A stretch of DNA of 64,000 bases from Phaseolus vulgaris (GCF_000499845.2 NC_023749.2:39598368-39662367); one strand, 5' to 3'; numbered from the stretch's first letter, positions 37,391-48,596 are shown. Made by a program: numbers and translations. The notes: generated from the letters alone by a model not told the origin.

Positions 37391-39665
37391 ATTGATATGA
37401 TTTTGATATCTAGTTAAAAAGGCACGACGGAAAACAAAGCATAAAAAAAGTTATAAACAACAAAACCTTTCATTTATTACACCTTATTCTTTGGGTATTT
37501 TGATATGAATTTTTTACCAGACCTTCCTTATTGTGTTTTTAGGTGGTGATAATAATTTTAACCTCAATTTCGTTGTACAAATTTCACAGTTCTCCTTGCC
37601 AGCGTTGAAAATTAAGTTCAATTTTTGTACCCTAATGTTGTGGGGTTTAATTTGTTTTTCTCAAAATATACATCCGTTTGACCCAAATATTTTGCGTTTG
37701 ACCACTTTTTGTGTGTAGGTTCTTGGAAAAAATTACACAAAAACATAGTTGATGGAAAATTTTACACAAATTTCTGATGTTTGAGTGCCTTTTACTTTAG
37801 ATTTTTATTTTCTAATCCATTCTAGACCCATTCTTAGGTTCATTTTGTGTTGTGCTAGCTTTTATTCTTTCCTTTAATTGTTGTTTGCCAAATTTTTGGC
37901 TTTCCATTATTGTTTTCTATCTTTAAATTCCTTTTGGTTTAGCTTTCCAAATTTATATTTTCTTGCTTTTGTTCTTGGACTTTTTGTTTGGTGAAGGACT
38001 TTAAGGTTTCAACTAATTGGTGTGGAGTAAGAGGATTCTTGGAATTCTTCTTTGAGGTGATATTTTTCTTAAAAAGAATTTAAAAGGTAAAGGAGGAGAC
38101 AAGATTTTTCAGTGCACATTTGATTTCCATCTTCCACAACAAGCAGCTTCAAAAGTTTTCATCAAGATTGGTTCCAATTTTGTTGACTTTTTGTATCACA
38201 TAACCTTTGTGTAATTTTGTTTTGGGGTAATTGGAATTTGCTCCAAAGTCAATCCCAATAGACATTTTTGATAGTTTTTCATGAGCATTACTAGTGTAAG
38301 TGTGTCAGTGGGTTTTTAGTGTTAACTGCACTTGCACCTTAGGATTCAACTAGTTTACTCTCCAGCATTAACTTTCTTGCATTAAGTCTTGTGATACATA
38401 GGATTTTAAATTTTTTTTCTTATTAGTAGATCATTCTTTGATCTTTAGTTTAATTTTTGCATTCACACACCCACTTTCGTTAAAAAAATTGTTTTGAAGT
38501 TCTTTGAGGCAACATGTGTTGAGGACTATCTAGGGTAAAATCTGGCTAGGAAAATCTTGGTACTTAAGCGTAGGCTTAACCTTCATAATTTTATTACATA
38601 TTTAAATTTAATTTAAAAATATATATATATTATGTTTGTGTGGGCTTAACCTACAAAATTTTAAATTTTTATTATTATTTATTATTTATAGTTTCAGTTG
38701 TGACCGTTCGATCCACACAATTTTTTTTCTTTTTTTTAGTTTATGTCCATATAACTCACGCTTACCCACGTTTTTTTTAATAATGAAGGCTTAGCGCACA
38801 CTATTTAGCTTTCATAGCATCACCTTCACTTTCTTTTGAAGCTAATTTAGTTTTTTGGTGTAGTGAAAGCCAATATGATTATAGTCATCACAACTCAAAC
38901 GGTTAGAATGTATGGCTAAAACAAGAGGGGGTTGAATTGTTTTTACAAGGTTTTCACAAAGACTATAGTTAGATTGAAAATATCAATTAAATCAATTAAT
39001 GTTTTTCAAAATAACAAATTGAAAAACTGTAACTTTGTAGAAACCAATTAAAAACCAGTTGTAAAAACGTTTTAACCAGTTAAAAAACTTGTTCTTGGAT
39101 TCATCATCTCATAAGCAAAAGATAACTCACAAACACAAGACCAAACATAAAAACTTGACTACCTATGCACATAAGGCAACAAGACATCTTCATCGAGGCT
39201 TCGTCAAACACTTAGGTTAGATACTTGATATGTTCAACAATTATTATTACTATTATTATTTTTAATAATAATAATAATATTATTATTAATACTATTATTA
39301 TTTATATTACTATTATTATTATTACTAGTGGAAACACAAGCGCAAAGAGAACTTGTGTATCCGCATTTTTTATATTTACTATTTACATATATATTTATGT
39401 TTAGTATTAAAATTGGAATAAACAATGTCATTATTGACTCAGTTATATTAACAATATAAATTTATAGTTCATTTTAATAAATATGAATACATATGAAAGG
39501 ATGCATAAATTATCTATGTGCACCTAGTGATATATTTTGAAGGAAACGTAGTCAACATAGTAGTTATATATCGTAAATTTTTAAATGTCATACAAAATTA
39601 TAACATATATTTCTATATATTTTGTAAAGAAAATAGTAATTTACAACGTCATCTTTTGCAGTAAC
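37391..39665. other. AT-rich spacer with faint retroelement remnants, no gene
   Basis: 2.3 kb without a supportable ORF. 37700-38590 resembles in style the long T-rich leader of Chr-1, including 'ttgaggactatctagggtaaaatctggctagg', which recalls the pre-gag leader near 52645-52690. 38915-39230 contains 'acaagagggggttgaattg', the U5-end motif of SIRE LTRs in minus orientation, so a decayed SIRE LTR is likely. A TA-run lies at 38618-38632. I see no RNA gene. Confidence 0.45.
39238..39333. repeat. ATT/TAA microsatellite
   Basis: Interrupted trinucleotide runs (ttattatta..., aataataataat, ttattattatt). The asparagine-rich ORF on the minus strand here is an artefact of the repeat. Confidence 0.9.
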
Positions 39666-40566
39666 TTTGGTTCCTGCTGGATCAGCTTCGCACCACGTTA
39701 GTCTCTATCCTTCACGCCTCAATTCCTCGCAAGAACCTGAAGAAAACAGAGTGGCGCCGCTGCGGCCGATCGCGCTCCGACGCTCAAGTCAGTGACGGAA
39801 TCACCAAATACTAAGAGAGAATATCTCAACTCAAGGAACCGTGCGCAGTGAATCTTCGTGTACTAGCAAATATTCTCAAAGCGTATTGAAGCGTACTGAA
39901 AACGTACCTCAAAAGTCTGTTAAGAGTTCCTTATATACCTGAGCACTTTCTCTCTCCTGACGGTTACACCTCTGGACACGTGGCTCGCATCCAGCTGTAC
40001 ACGTGTCGCCATCTGGAGCCCCCTCCACTTGAGCGTCACTTCTACTCTTCAAGCTATTCGACTAAGTTACCCATACAAGGAGTAACTTGGTGCACAGCTT
40101 TCCTTGGAGCGCGATCCTTTAAGTGGCCAGTACGGGGTGTCACCATGCACACCTTCTCTGTGGTCTCGCCTACCGCTATCACAATCTGCTTCACTTGCAC
40201 ATCATGCATGTTCTAGGAAACTGTTCCCTTGCCTCGACCTCTGGCTATGGAATGATCATCTGATAACCTCATCCTCCGTACTGGTACCTCTTGAAAGCCT
40301 TAAGCGAGCCTTCTTGATCTTTCGGCGATGTGCCCCTTTCGGCGGTCTCTAACCACCTGATCTCCTAGTACTCATGTATGGCGACTATGGCACAACTCTG
40401 GTGACCGCCGGTTACACACACTAGAGATCGGAAAACGCCAAGTCAACGATTGGCGATTACACAGACTTCCCGACGTACTTCCCTTCTGTCAGCCAGGTGT
40501 CCCGTTCATCACGCCTATATTATCGCTTGCTGCCACGTCATCACTTCCGATTACCTGATCGGTACA
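39666..40566 (-). repeat. Tat-5 3' LTR, U5 end truncated
   Basis: Minus-orientation LTR ending ATCGGTACA at 40566. The left part aligns with Tat-3 LTR from about 45 bases inside its end ('ctggatcagcttcgcacc' against 'ttggatcgacttctgcgcc'), so TGATCCTGCC and neighbouring bases are missing. 'ctgcggccgatcgcgctccg' marks the family. The exact left boundary is uncertain by some 20 bases. Confidence 0.8.
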
Positions 40567-40582
40567 CAAGCCCCCCAGTCTT
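40567..40582 (-). promoter_or_regulatory. Tat-5 polypurine tract
   Basis: Minus-strand AAGACTGGGGGGCTTG directly before the LTR start TGTACC; identical to Tat-1 and Tat-3. Confidence 0.88.
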
Positions 40583-40915
40583 AAGCTGAGACTTGACCAG
40601 CGAAAAGACTAAGAAGTCAAATCATCGTCAATCTACGTGGCGCTTGTATGGATCTCCGTACGTTCGTATCCTTTGCCTTTCTGACGCTCCACCAACCCCC
40701 TCTTTAATCAAGCGACACGTGGCTTCATCAACGGTCGTTTTTAACTGCCGTTTGCGCTTCCTACAACGTTCGAAACCCTTAAACCCTTCGAGCTATTCAC
40801 TGTTCCATCATCTTTCTTCATCCTCAAGCATTCCAAACGCTTTCTCTGCGAACCACGAAACCTCTCGTCTCTCTCAATCTTCAACTTTCTTCAGCGCTCA
40901 TCCGATCATAAAAAG

Positions 40916-41145
40916 GTACCCCTTTTACTCCTCCTATTGATATTTACTGCATTTTAATCGGTTTGCATCATCCATTAACTGTCTGAAGCATACGTTGTGG
41001 GCTGTATCTCTTTTTCTCGTAACCTAAGGTTTCGTCCCTGATAACGTCCATCCCAGGGAACCCTTGTTCGTTCGTTCCATCTTCTTCGTCCTCAATCGAG
41101 TCATTCTCTGTTGTCCTCATTTCATCCCTTTTCTTTCCTTTGCAG
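40916..41145 (+). other. Candidate 5'-UTR intron of the Tat-5 antisense gene
   Basis: Donor ATAAAAAG|GTACCC and acceptor TTTCCTTTGCAG, 230 bp, ending eight bases before the ATG at 41154. Same junction bases as in Tat-3. Confidence 0.72.
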
Positions 41146-41153
41146 TTCCTGCG

Positions 41154-42132
41154 ATGGCTCACACGAAGTCCACCGCTAATCCTCCTTCTTCATCGCGAAA
41201 CCCTCCGCCCAAAACTCGTAGGGTTGTCCCTGGGACAAATCCTCCATCAACACGCAACCCCTCACGAGCCTCTGGTGCTCCCTCCACACAGGCTAAGAGG
41301 CCTGCCTCTTCTCATGCCATCCCTACCCAGGCAACTCCACCACTCGCCGGAGGAGCCTCCCTTCCTCCGCAAGACTATAAAGAGCTCTATCCTTGGGCCA
41401 CCCCAACTCTGCCGAAAGAGACATCCTCAATAAATACTGAGTTGGGCGTGCACCGACTGAGGAAAGGAGATCAACCCGACCTTTCATTCCACAAGGAGCA
41501 TGATAGCAAAGTGGTCGTGCTGCCCTGCCTCCCGGGTGAACCGATCTGCGCGGACGATAAGGGGAACAACGACGAGTTGTTCTGCTTCATTTACGCTACC
41601 TTGTTCAAGAAAGTGAAGCTTAGGCTTCCTTTTACTCGTTTTGAGAGAGAGTTGCTGACCGATCTCAACATCGCCCCTGCCCAGCTTCATCCCAACAGTT
41701 GGGCATTCGTAAGGGCCTTCCAAATCCTCTGTGCGCACTTGTTGCTGCCAGCCTCGGTCGATGTCTTCCTCTTCCTGTTTGAGGCAAAGAATCCCGGAGA
41801 TCGCCTCTGGGTCAGCTTGAACGGGATTGCTGGGAGATCAATCTTCTCAATCTTCCAGCAATCTTATAAAGACTGGAAAGGGAAGTTCGTGAAGGTGTGC
41901 CAGAATGATCAAGACCCCTCACTGCTTGACGGCTTCCCCTTGTATTGGGTAAACAAGGGGAACAAGGACTCTAAGGACAGCTTCAGAAGACCAAGAAGTC
42001 CAGACAACATGGGGGAGTTAGACAAAGATCTTTTTCTCTTCTGGAAGAGTGTGGCTGCCGTCAACATCACCTTCCCCACTGCCTCAATAATTCCCTTCGA
42101 GTTCTTCGAGAGCCAACTCGAAATACACATAG
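41154..42132 (+). CDS. Tat-5 antisense gene, exon 2 (PF04195-like domain), intact
   Basis: 326 codons from ATG 41154, which follows the splice acceptor; an upstream in-frame start at 41064 would lie in the intron. Residues 1-75 are Ser/Thr/Pro-rich and basic; the domain follows with 'LYPWATPTLPKETSS', 'LRLPFTRFERELLTDLNIA', 'LHPNSWAFVRAFQILCAHL', 'LWVSLNGIAGRSIFSIFQQS', 'FPLYWVNKGNKDSKDSFRRP' and 'FFESQLEIH'. No stop or frameshift. It ends at donor CACATAG|GTTAGC. No catalytic signature is evident; the protein might be a structural or RNA/DNA-associated factor of the element, which is inference. Confidence 0.85.
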
Positions 42133-42309
42133 GTTAGCCCCTACTCCAGTACCAAGACTCTTGCTTCGTGTTAAAACTGACTTAGCACCTTTACCCTTCT
42201 GTATAGGCCTTGATCATTAATCCATGTGCTGCTTGTGTTATCTCTGCATAAATATACTTGTATTTTCTGTTTCAGTTTTGGTTGCTCACCTATCCTGTAC
42301 CTTGTGTAG
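42133..42309 (+). other. Candidate second intron of the Tat-5 antisense gene
   Basis: Donor CACATAG|GTTAGC, acceptor CCTTGTGTAG|ATAAC, 177 bp, T-rich. The in-frame stop right after the donor is removed and the frame continues into exon 3 in phase 1. Confidence 0.72.
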
Positions 42310-43714
42310 ATAACATGTTGGGAAAAGGGAAACTGGCAGAATTGAGGGCGATCGCCGGATCCCACAAGCTCGCGGTGGCCTCCCAAGTTGTGCCCAACCC
42401 GGTGGTGGCGATTGCCACTACTCAAGGCAAAACTCTTCCCCGAGGTCCAACTTCTTTTGGGGTACTACCCGCCCCAGAAAGGAAAAAACTGGTTTTGAGG
42501 AGACCCAAAAGGAAAACTCCTCAGGTGGTGCAAGAGGAAGAAGACGACGATGAAGACACCGAGGATGGCCTCATCACTAAGAGGAAAAGGGCGGCCACCT
42601 CTTCACCACCTGCACTCCAAACACCAACACCGCCCTCGCCTCCAGCTCCACTACAACCAGTCCAAGCAACGCCCTTGGCCGCCGTGCCCCCAGTGGTCGA
42701 AAGCAGCGGCCCTAACTACGCAGAGGACCCTCCAAGCGCCTCAACACCGTTCGTATCTGTTGGAGAGGGTCCTCCTTCCACCACATCTATTGCTAGGGCC
42801 GCGTTAGGAGAAGATGAGGGCGCTCAGGTCTCACCAATACTGATAACAGAATCCCCGACCTCACCACCGCGCCTAGAAACCCCCCTTGCCCTACAAACTC
42901 AAGAGGGTGGTGGTGAAAGTCAGCACCAAACCCCTCCAACACCTCCAGCAGCAACCTCAAGCCTCCCAACTTCCTTCGAAGAGACCTTGGGACCCTTCAC
43001 AGCCCAACTGAAGACTATGGCGGAAGATCTTCCTTTGCTCGTATTAAGAGCTGTGAAAGACTCTCTCAAGAAGCTTCAAGGGGAAAACTCCGAGCTCAGG
43101 GAGTCAAACCTCATGATAAGGGCTGAGGCAGAAAAGCTCACTTGCAACCTGCTAATGACTGAGCTGGAACACTCAAGGCTGGAGGATGCAATGGACGCGG
43201 AGCTAAGAAGCACGCGCAAGGAAGCCTCCGATCTGCGCCAGATACTGCACCTCCAACTCCAAGAGAAGATTGACTTGGAGAGCAAGCTGGTCCCATATAG
43301 GCTCAAGGTGGCAGATTTGGAGGCTGCAAAAAAGGCGGAAGCGTCCAGGGTGGAGAACATTGAGAAGAGATTTGCAGATCGGGAGATTCTCCTTGGGAAG
43401 GTCGAGAAGGAAAGGGATAAGGCCCTTGAGGAGCTCGCTGAAGCTCGCGAGGAGACCAAAAAGATTGCTGCAGAGCTGGCCCAGGCTCGGGACGAAGGCA
43501 AAAAAGCTACTGAAGACCTCGCTCGAGCTCGTGAGGAAAAGGAAGAGCTGAAGAAACAAACACCGAGCTCGAGCAGAGCGCTGCCCAAGTCCTCACCGTC
43601 GGGTTTGACGCTGCTCTGGAGTAAGTCGTATGCCAATACCCTAACCTCGACCTTTCCATGGTGTCGATCTGCAACGAGGTGGTGGATGGGAAGATTGTAC
43701 CTTCTGAAGACTAG
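42310..43714 (+). CDS. Tat-5 antisense gene, exon 3 (basic, Pro-rich, coiled coil), nearly intact
   Basis: Starts 'NMLGKGKLAELRAIAG'. Residues about 40-100 are basic then acidic ('KKLVLRRPKRKTPQVVQ', 'EEEDDDEDTEDG') with a likely nuclear signal 'ITKRKRAATSS'. A proline-rich linker of about 130 residues follows, then a coiled coil of about 230 residues ('EKRFADREILLGKVEKERDK', 'ELAQARDEGKKATEDLARAR'). A single frameshift in an A-rich run near 43555-43561 takes the frame away from the conserved tail 'NEVVDGKIVPSED', which ends at TAG 43712-43714 and also has one TAA before it. The open frame continues wrongly to 43802. Coiled coil plus nuclear signal suggest a self-associating nuclear protein; function unknown. 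Confidence 0.8.
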
Positions 43715-44551
43715 CTACCTCCCTCCATCACCTCTTCTTTGTAAAAACTTTATCTGCAATTATACTGCTTATGTAATTGTTTACATATGCATGCAAACTT
43801 GAATTGCCACTTCTTATATAATTTTCACTTCCTGTGTATCGTCTTTCCATTTACTTTACACGCCTTAAACGCCTCTTATTCGCTGTGTGGTTGACCAACA
43901 TAACCGGTGAAACTTACCCAAACAAATTAACTCAGCAATACTCGGGCTTAACCACTCACACACTGCTTTGAACTTGAGCAAACTGTTAATCTTATAACAA
44001 TTTATCGAACTGTTAACTCAAAGTACAACTTGAGCAACTATTAACTCTTAAGCGATGATATTTAATATAACTTGTGGACTTAAGGCAACAAACCTTAGCA
44101 TAAAATCACTCACTAGGCAGCAGGTTTTAACTCAAACTGGTATTAAAATACAGTTTACCTGATTTGCCAAGCGAAGCGACCCCTTATTCCTGTCATCGCC
44201 TGGAACTCTTCTGATCGTCGTACCTGAGCTCGTTCAAGATGAGGAGGATTTTGTCTATCTTCGCACCGCCTGCCAGCGTGGAAGCTTTACCTGGTCTTAC
44301 TGGGTCAATATTGATGTTTCACTTAAAGGGGAAAAGGCGTTTTCCATCAACCTTCCCTTCCCGCCGTTTAAGGTCACCAACACCCCTGAACTTTCAGTTC
44401 ATCTTGCCTAAACTCACTCTGAGGTGAGAAGGGCTTTTTCTGGTGCCTCAGCTTGCCCAGGGTGTACATCTCCTCCCCCCCTCGAACGCGCTGAGGACTT
44501 TTAATCTTGCCTCTATCTGCTTGTGCAAAGAGGTCTTTTGATCTGTCCTTG
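43715..44551 (+). other. Tat-5 spacer between antisense gene and tandem repeats
   Basis: AT-rich to 44160, then GC-richer single units resembling the repeats that follow ('gcctgccagcgtggaagc', 'ctgaggtgagaagggc'). No ORF or RNA gene is supported. Confidence 0.5.
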
Positions 44552-44970
44552 CCTGCACTCGCTCGAAGGCGAGGAGGACTTTCTCTTCTTGCCTGCACTC
44601 GCTCAAAGGCGAGGAGGACTTTCTCTTCTCACCTACACTTGCTCAAAGGAGAGGAGGACTTTTCTCTTTTGTTCTTGCCTGCACTCGCTCAAAGGCAAGG
44701 AGGACATTTTTTGTTCTCGCCTGCACTCGCTCAAAGGCGAGGAGGACTTCTTCTATTCTCGCCTGCACTCGCTCAAAGGCGAGGAGGACTTTTTCTGTTC
44801 TCGCCTGCACTCGCTCAAAGGCGAGGAGGACTTCTTCTGTTCTCGCCTGCACTCGCTCAAAGGCGAGGAGCGCTTCTTCTGTTCTCGCCTGCACTCGCTC
44901 AAAGGCGAGGAGGGCTTCTTCTGTTCTCGCCTGCACTCGCTTAAAGGCAAGGAGGACTTCTTCTGCTGCC
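44552..44970. repeat. Ten tandem units of about 42 bp in the Tat-5 3' region
   Basis: Each unit contains 'gcctgcactcgctcaaagg' followed by 'cgaggaggacttcttctgtt'. Five central units are exactly 42 bp. Because 42 is divisible by three, long ORFs with 14-residue periodicity appear in several frames on both strands; they are artefacts. There are no unique spacers, so this is not a CRISPR array. Confidence 0.93.
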
Positions 44971-45002
44971 TCAAGACGCACGAGAGCGTTGAGGTCTTTA
45001 AT

Positions 45003-45203
45003 CATTACTGGTGCTTCGATCACCGAAAGACGATGAGGTCTTTTAAACTTTCAACTATTGCCGCCGGTCACCGAAAGACGATGGGGACTTTAAAACTTTC
45101 AACTGGTGCCGCCAATCGCCGAAAAACGATGGGGACTTTTAAAACTTTTAACTGATACCGCCAATCGCCGAAAAACGATGCAGACTTTTAAAACTTTTAA
45201 CTG
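45003..45203. repeat. Three to four tandem units of about 60 bp in Tat-5
   Basis: Units contain 'tcaccgaaagacgatgggga' and 'cttttaaaacttttaactg'. A single unit occurs in reverse at 20590-20645 of Tat-3 ('cctcatcgtctttcggcgat'), so the array expanded in Tat-5 after the copies separated, or contracted in Tat-3. Confidence 0.85.
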
Positions 45204-45388
45204 AAAGCATGCAATATAACTTTGTCGTTTCTAAAATCTTTCAAAACAACAAGCATGCAATCTCAGAAACTTAAGCTTGAAAAGTCTTCTTTATTGGGTG
45301 GCCTCATTAAAAACCCTCCTTAGGGAAAAAAGAGTGCCCCCTTGAAACTGTTTTAACAGAAAACATGTAAATTTCATCATGTTCGTGT

Positions 45389-46968
45389 TTACTTAGAAAG
45401 CTTTAACTGTAATATAATTTGAGAAGTGTGGCGTTCCAAGTGCGAGGAATCGCCCCTCCTTCTAACGTCTCTAAGCGGTAGGCGCCGTTCCCGAGCACCT
45501 CGGTTATTCTGAACGGTCTCGTACTGATGGGCCTTCCTCATCACCAGGTCGCCCCCTCTGAACTGCCTTGGCATTACCTTAGAGTTATACCTTCGCTCAA
45601 TCCTCCTTTTTACTGCCTCGGCCTTTACTCTTGCCTCCTCCCTGACCTCATCCAGTAAATCCAGATTCAATCTTCTTTCTTCGTTCGAGTCTTCCGCCAC
45701 AAAGTTTTGGAATCTCGGCGAGCTTTCCTGGATTTCAACTGGAATCATCGCATCACATCCATAAACCAAGCTAAACGGGGTCTCGTGGGTTCCTGACTGT
45801 TCAGTGGTATGGTACGCCCAAACTATGCGGGGTACCTCTTCAGCCCACGATCCCTTAGCTTTCTCTAGCCTCCTCTTTAAACCTCTCAGCAACACCCGAT
45901 TGGCTGACTCTACTTGGCCATTCGTCTGTGGGTGCTCAACGGATGCAAACACCTGCTCTATTCCCACCTCTTCGCACAACTTCTTCAATAGGTGACTTGC
46001 AAACTGAGTCCCATTGTCCGACACCAGGCGTTTAGGCACACCAAACCAGCACACGATGTTCTTCCATACAAAGCTTTCGATCTTATGTGCAGTGATCTGG
46101 GCTACTGGCTCCGCTTCGATCCACTTGGTGAAGTATTCAATCGCCACTACCAAGTACTTCATCTGCCTGACCGCCAATGGGAAGGGTCCCAGAATGTCAA
46201 TTCCCCAAGTATGAAACGGCCAAGGGCTGTAAATCGACTTCAGCTCTTCTGGAGGCCCCTTGTGCCAATCGGCGTGCTGCTGACATTGCTTTCAACATTG
46301 AGCATACTTCTTGCAGTCCTCCCTCATCGTTGGCCAGTAATAACCAACACGGAGGGCTCTTGCAGCCAGAGCTCGACTCCCGATGTGACTCCCACATATA
46401 CCTTCATGGAGCTCGGCCATAATCCGTGTACATTTTTCTCTGTGCACACATACTAGGAGTGGGTGTGTAAACCCAAACCTTAATAGCTCGCCGTTGATCA
46501 ATTGCTAGAGTTCTTCTTTATCTTCCTAGCCTCCGTCGAATCCAGCGGGAGAACGCCATCTGCCAGGCAGCGCTAGTATTGCGTTTACCTTCTTCCCTCG
46601 ACATGCTCTTATTCTCGGCGATCTCAAGGTCTCCTGGGTCAAGGACATGTGACTCCTCGCCGCTCTCTCCGTCGACTTACTTATCTGAAGAACCTGGTGG
46701 TCTGCTACAAACGCCCTGGGCGTCTTCAGAGTTTCTTGAATAACCGTCCTCTGCCTACCCCCCTTGCCTGAACTGGCGAGCTTGGCTAGCAAGTCACCTC
46801 AGGCATTTTGCTCTCTGGGTACATGCACCACCTCAAACGAGGCAAAGGAACCTTTCAACTCCTGCACATACTCCAAGTAAGCCGCCATTTGTGGATCCTT
46901 GGCCTGGAACTCGCCTGTTACTTGTCCCGTGACCAACAATGAGTCACTCTTGGCCATCAACACCCTAG
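45389..46968 (-). pseudogene. pol: Tat-5 end of second RNase H and integrase, damaged and cut by Sire-2
   Basis: From 46968 leftwards: the end of the second RNase H ('LVTGQVTGEFQAKDPQMAAY'), linker 'KGGRQRTVIQETLKTPRAF', integrase HHCC finger ('HEGICGSHIGS', near 46400), and the DDE core: first D just before 46177, 'VSDNGTQF' near 46020 and 'QTNGQVESANRV' near 45925. Breaks: a TGA in 'KKYAQC*KQC' (46289-46291), a frameshift near 46505, loss of sequence near 46590, and a 32-base deletion near 45520 that removes 'MENKLSPKWTG' and shifts the C-terminal frame. The catalytic triad itself is preserved. Confidence 0.85.
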
Positions 46969-48551
46969 TGTTGAAGACGGATGAAGCCTCTTCTCTACCT
47001 AGTGTTGTGTATGTTTGATGTAGAAAATAGCTAGTTTGTTGTAAAGTTTGTAATAGGTTAGATGATCTTGTATGTAGGCTTGTATTTGTGTAAGGTTGCC
47101 TTTTGCTACATGATCTATCCTAGATGCCTAACCAAGTCTAGATCAAGCACATGATGTGGTTAAATGGTTTTTGAAAAGCTTTTAAAAGTTGTCTTAAAAG
47201 ATTTAAATCAGTACAAAAATAAATCTGTTTTATGGAGAAAGAATCGGTTTATTTCTTCTCTGTTAAAAGGCTTTTCTAAAATTCTGTTAGGGTACCACAG
47301 GTAAAGCTTAGTTAGTTATTTCAGTTAAAGCTGAGCTGGCCTATTTGTTATATTTTAATCTGTTTCACTAAGAAAGAACAGGTTTATTCTTTGGTGAGTT
47401 GAAAGGTTTTTCACAAGTTAGTTAGGGCACCAAAGGTACAACTCAGACAGTTATTTCAGTTAGCTGAGTTGGCGGTTTTCACAAAATAAATCTGTTAAGT
47501 TCAAAAATGAATCTGTTGTTTTCATAACTGCTTTTCAACTGTTTTTTGAAAAGAAGTTAGAAACTGTTTTCTATATAAAGAAAAGTCTCTCTCACATGAA
47601 AAAGTGCTGAGCAATTACGTTTTTGACAGAGATCAAACATTTTCCATGTGAGAAGAAGGATCAAAAGATTTTTGAAAGGTTTTCCAAAGAGATTTTCAAG
47701 TGTGCTTGTTCTAGGAAACCTTTGATCTTGGTGAAGGTGCTGGTGCAGTTCTGCAGCAAATTGAACTACTGGTTTTGAGTTCTTGCATCTTCTTTTCAGG
47801 TGTAATCTTTCCTTTATTCTAGTTTGTAAAGGTGTAAGTGTTAGTCACTCCTTGATAGGGTTTCTTGGAGTGCAAGGTGTGTTGAAATAGGGTTTTTCAG
47901 CATTGATTGTCTTGTTCTTGTAGTGTTCAAGAACTGTTGTGTTTGTAAGTAATTGGTACTGTTTTTAGTGGATTCCACCTTGGGGTAAGGTGAGACTGGA
48001 CGTAGCTCTGTATGAGTGAACCAATATAAAAACTTGTGTACCTTTTCTTCTCATCCCTGCACTCATTTCTGGTTTTGCTTAATTCTGTCAAGAACTAAAT
48101 CTGTTCTTTTGAAATTGAATCTGTTAATTCTGGGTTTAAGTAAGAACTGTTCTTCCTGATTTGTTAAAGCTTTCTAATCACAAACAAGGCAGTTGTATAT
48201 GACGGTTTAAGTGATCTGTGAACAAAGAGTCTATTCATTAAAATCTGAGAAAGAATCATTCTCCTTAGAACCTTGTGTTGAGTAAATTTGTTTGATCTCT
48301 AAGCATAGCTGTATCCTTCATCCTCATAATATTCAGCTGATCTGACTCTGTTATAATCCTCTGTTGATCACAATTTTATATTGAACAAATTCAAATTGTG
48401 CTAGACTGTTCTGAAGAATCAATCTGTTTCATGCAAAAAACAATCTGTTCTTTTTGCCTCTGGTATACTGAAAATTGTGTGTTCTTGCGAAAATTTTTAT
48501 AAGCTCAATTCACCCCTCCCCTCTTGAACTTAGACACTAATAGACCCAACA
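46969..48551 (+). repeat. Sire-2 5' LTR
   Basis: 1583 bp, TGTTGAAGACGG to AGACCCAACA, with inverted ends TGTTG/CAACA. TATATAAA at 47573-47580 is the probable TATA box. Several 'aatctgtt' and 'gaatctgttt' words recur through it, as in the Sire-1 LTR. Confidence 0.92.
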
Positions 48552-48553
48552 AT

Positions 48554-48570
48554 TGGTATCAAGAACTAGG
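48554..48570 (+). promoter_or_regulatory. Sire-2 primer binding site
   Basis: TGGTATCAAGAACTAGG two bases after the LTR. Its first eight bases match the 3' end complement of initiator methionine tRNA, the standard copia primer. Confidence 0.85.
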
Positions 48571-48596
48571 GCTTGTATTTTGCTCAAGTGTATGCA

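Larger units (their letters stand above)
39666..46968 (-). mobile_element. Tat-5: Tat element (LTR type B), interrupted by Sire-2
   Basis: From left: 3' LTR (U5 end incomplete), polypurine tract, nearly intact antisense gene on the plus strand, tandem repeats, then integrase and the end of the second RNase H on the minus strand. At 46968 pol is cut by the Sire-2 5' LTR; the rest must lie beyond the window. It is oriented tail-to-tail with Tat-3. Confidence 0.88.

Noticed and set aside
39234..39431. Asparagine/isoleucine-rich ORF
   Set aside because: Product of the ATT microsatellite.
44552..44970. Regularly spaced repeats resembling a CRISPR array
   Set aside because: The units are contiguous with no unique spacers, no leader and no cas genes, and the DNA is from a plant nucleus.
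44507..45155. Overlapping long ORFs on both strands with repeated 14-residue units
   Set aside because: They are a by-product of a tandem repeat whose 42-bp period is a multiple of three; every frame without a stop in one unit stays open through the array.
48524..48596. Upstream extension of the Sire-2 gag frame
   Set aside because: It covers the LTR end and the primer binding site; ATG 48597 is the first plausible start.
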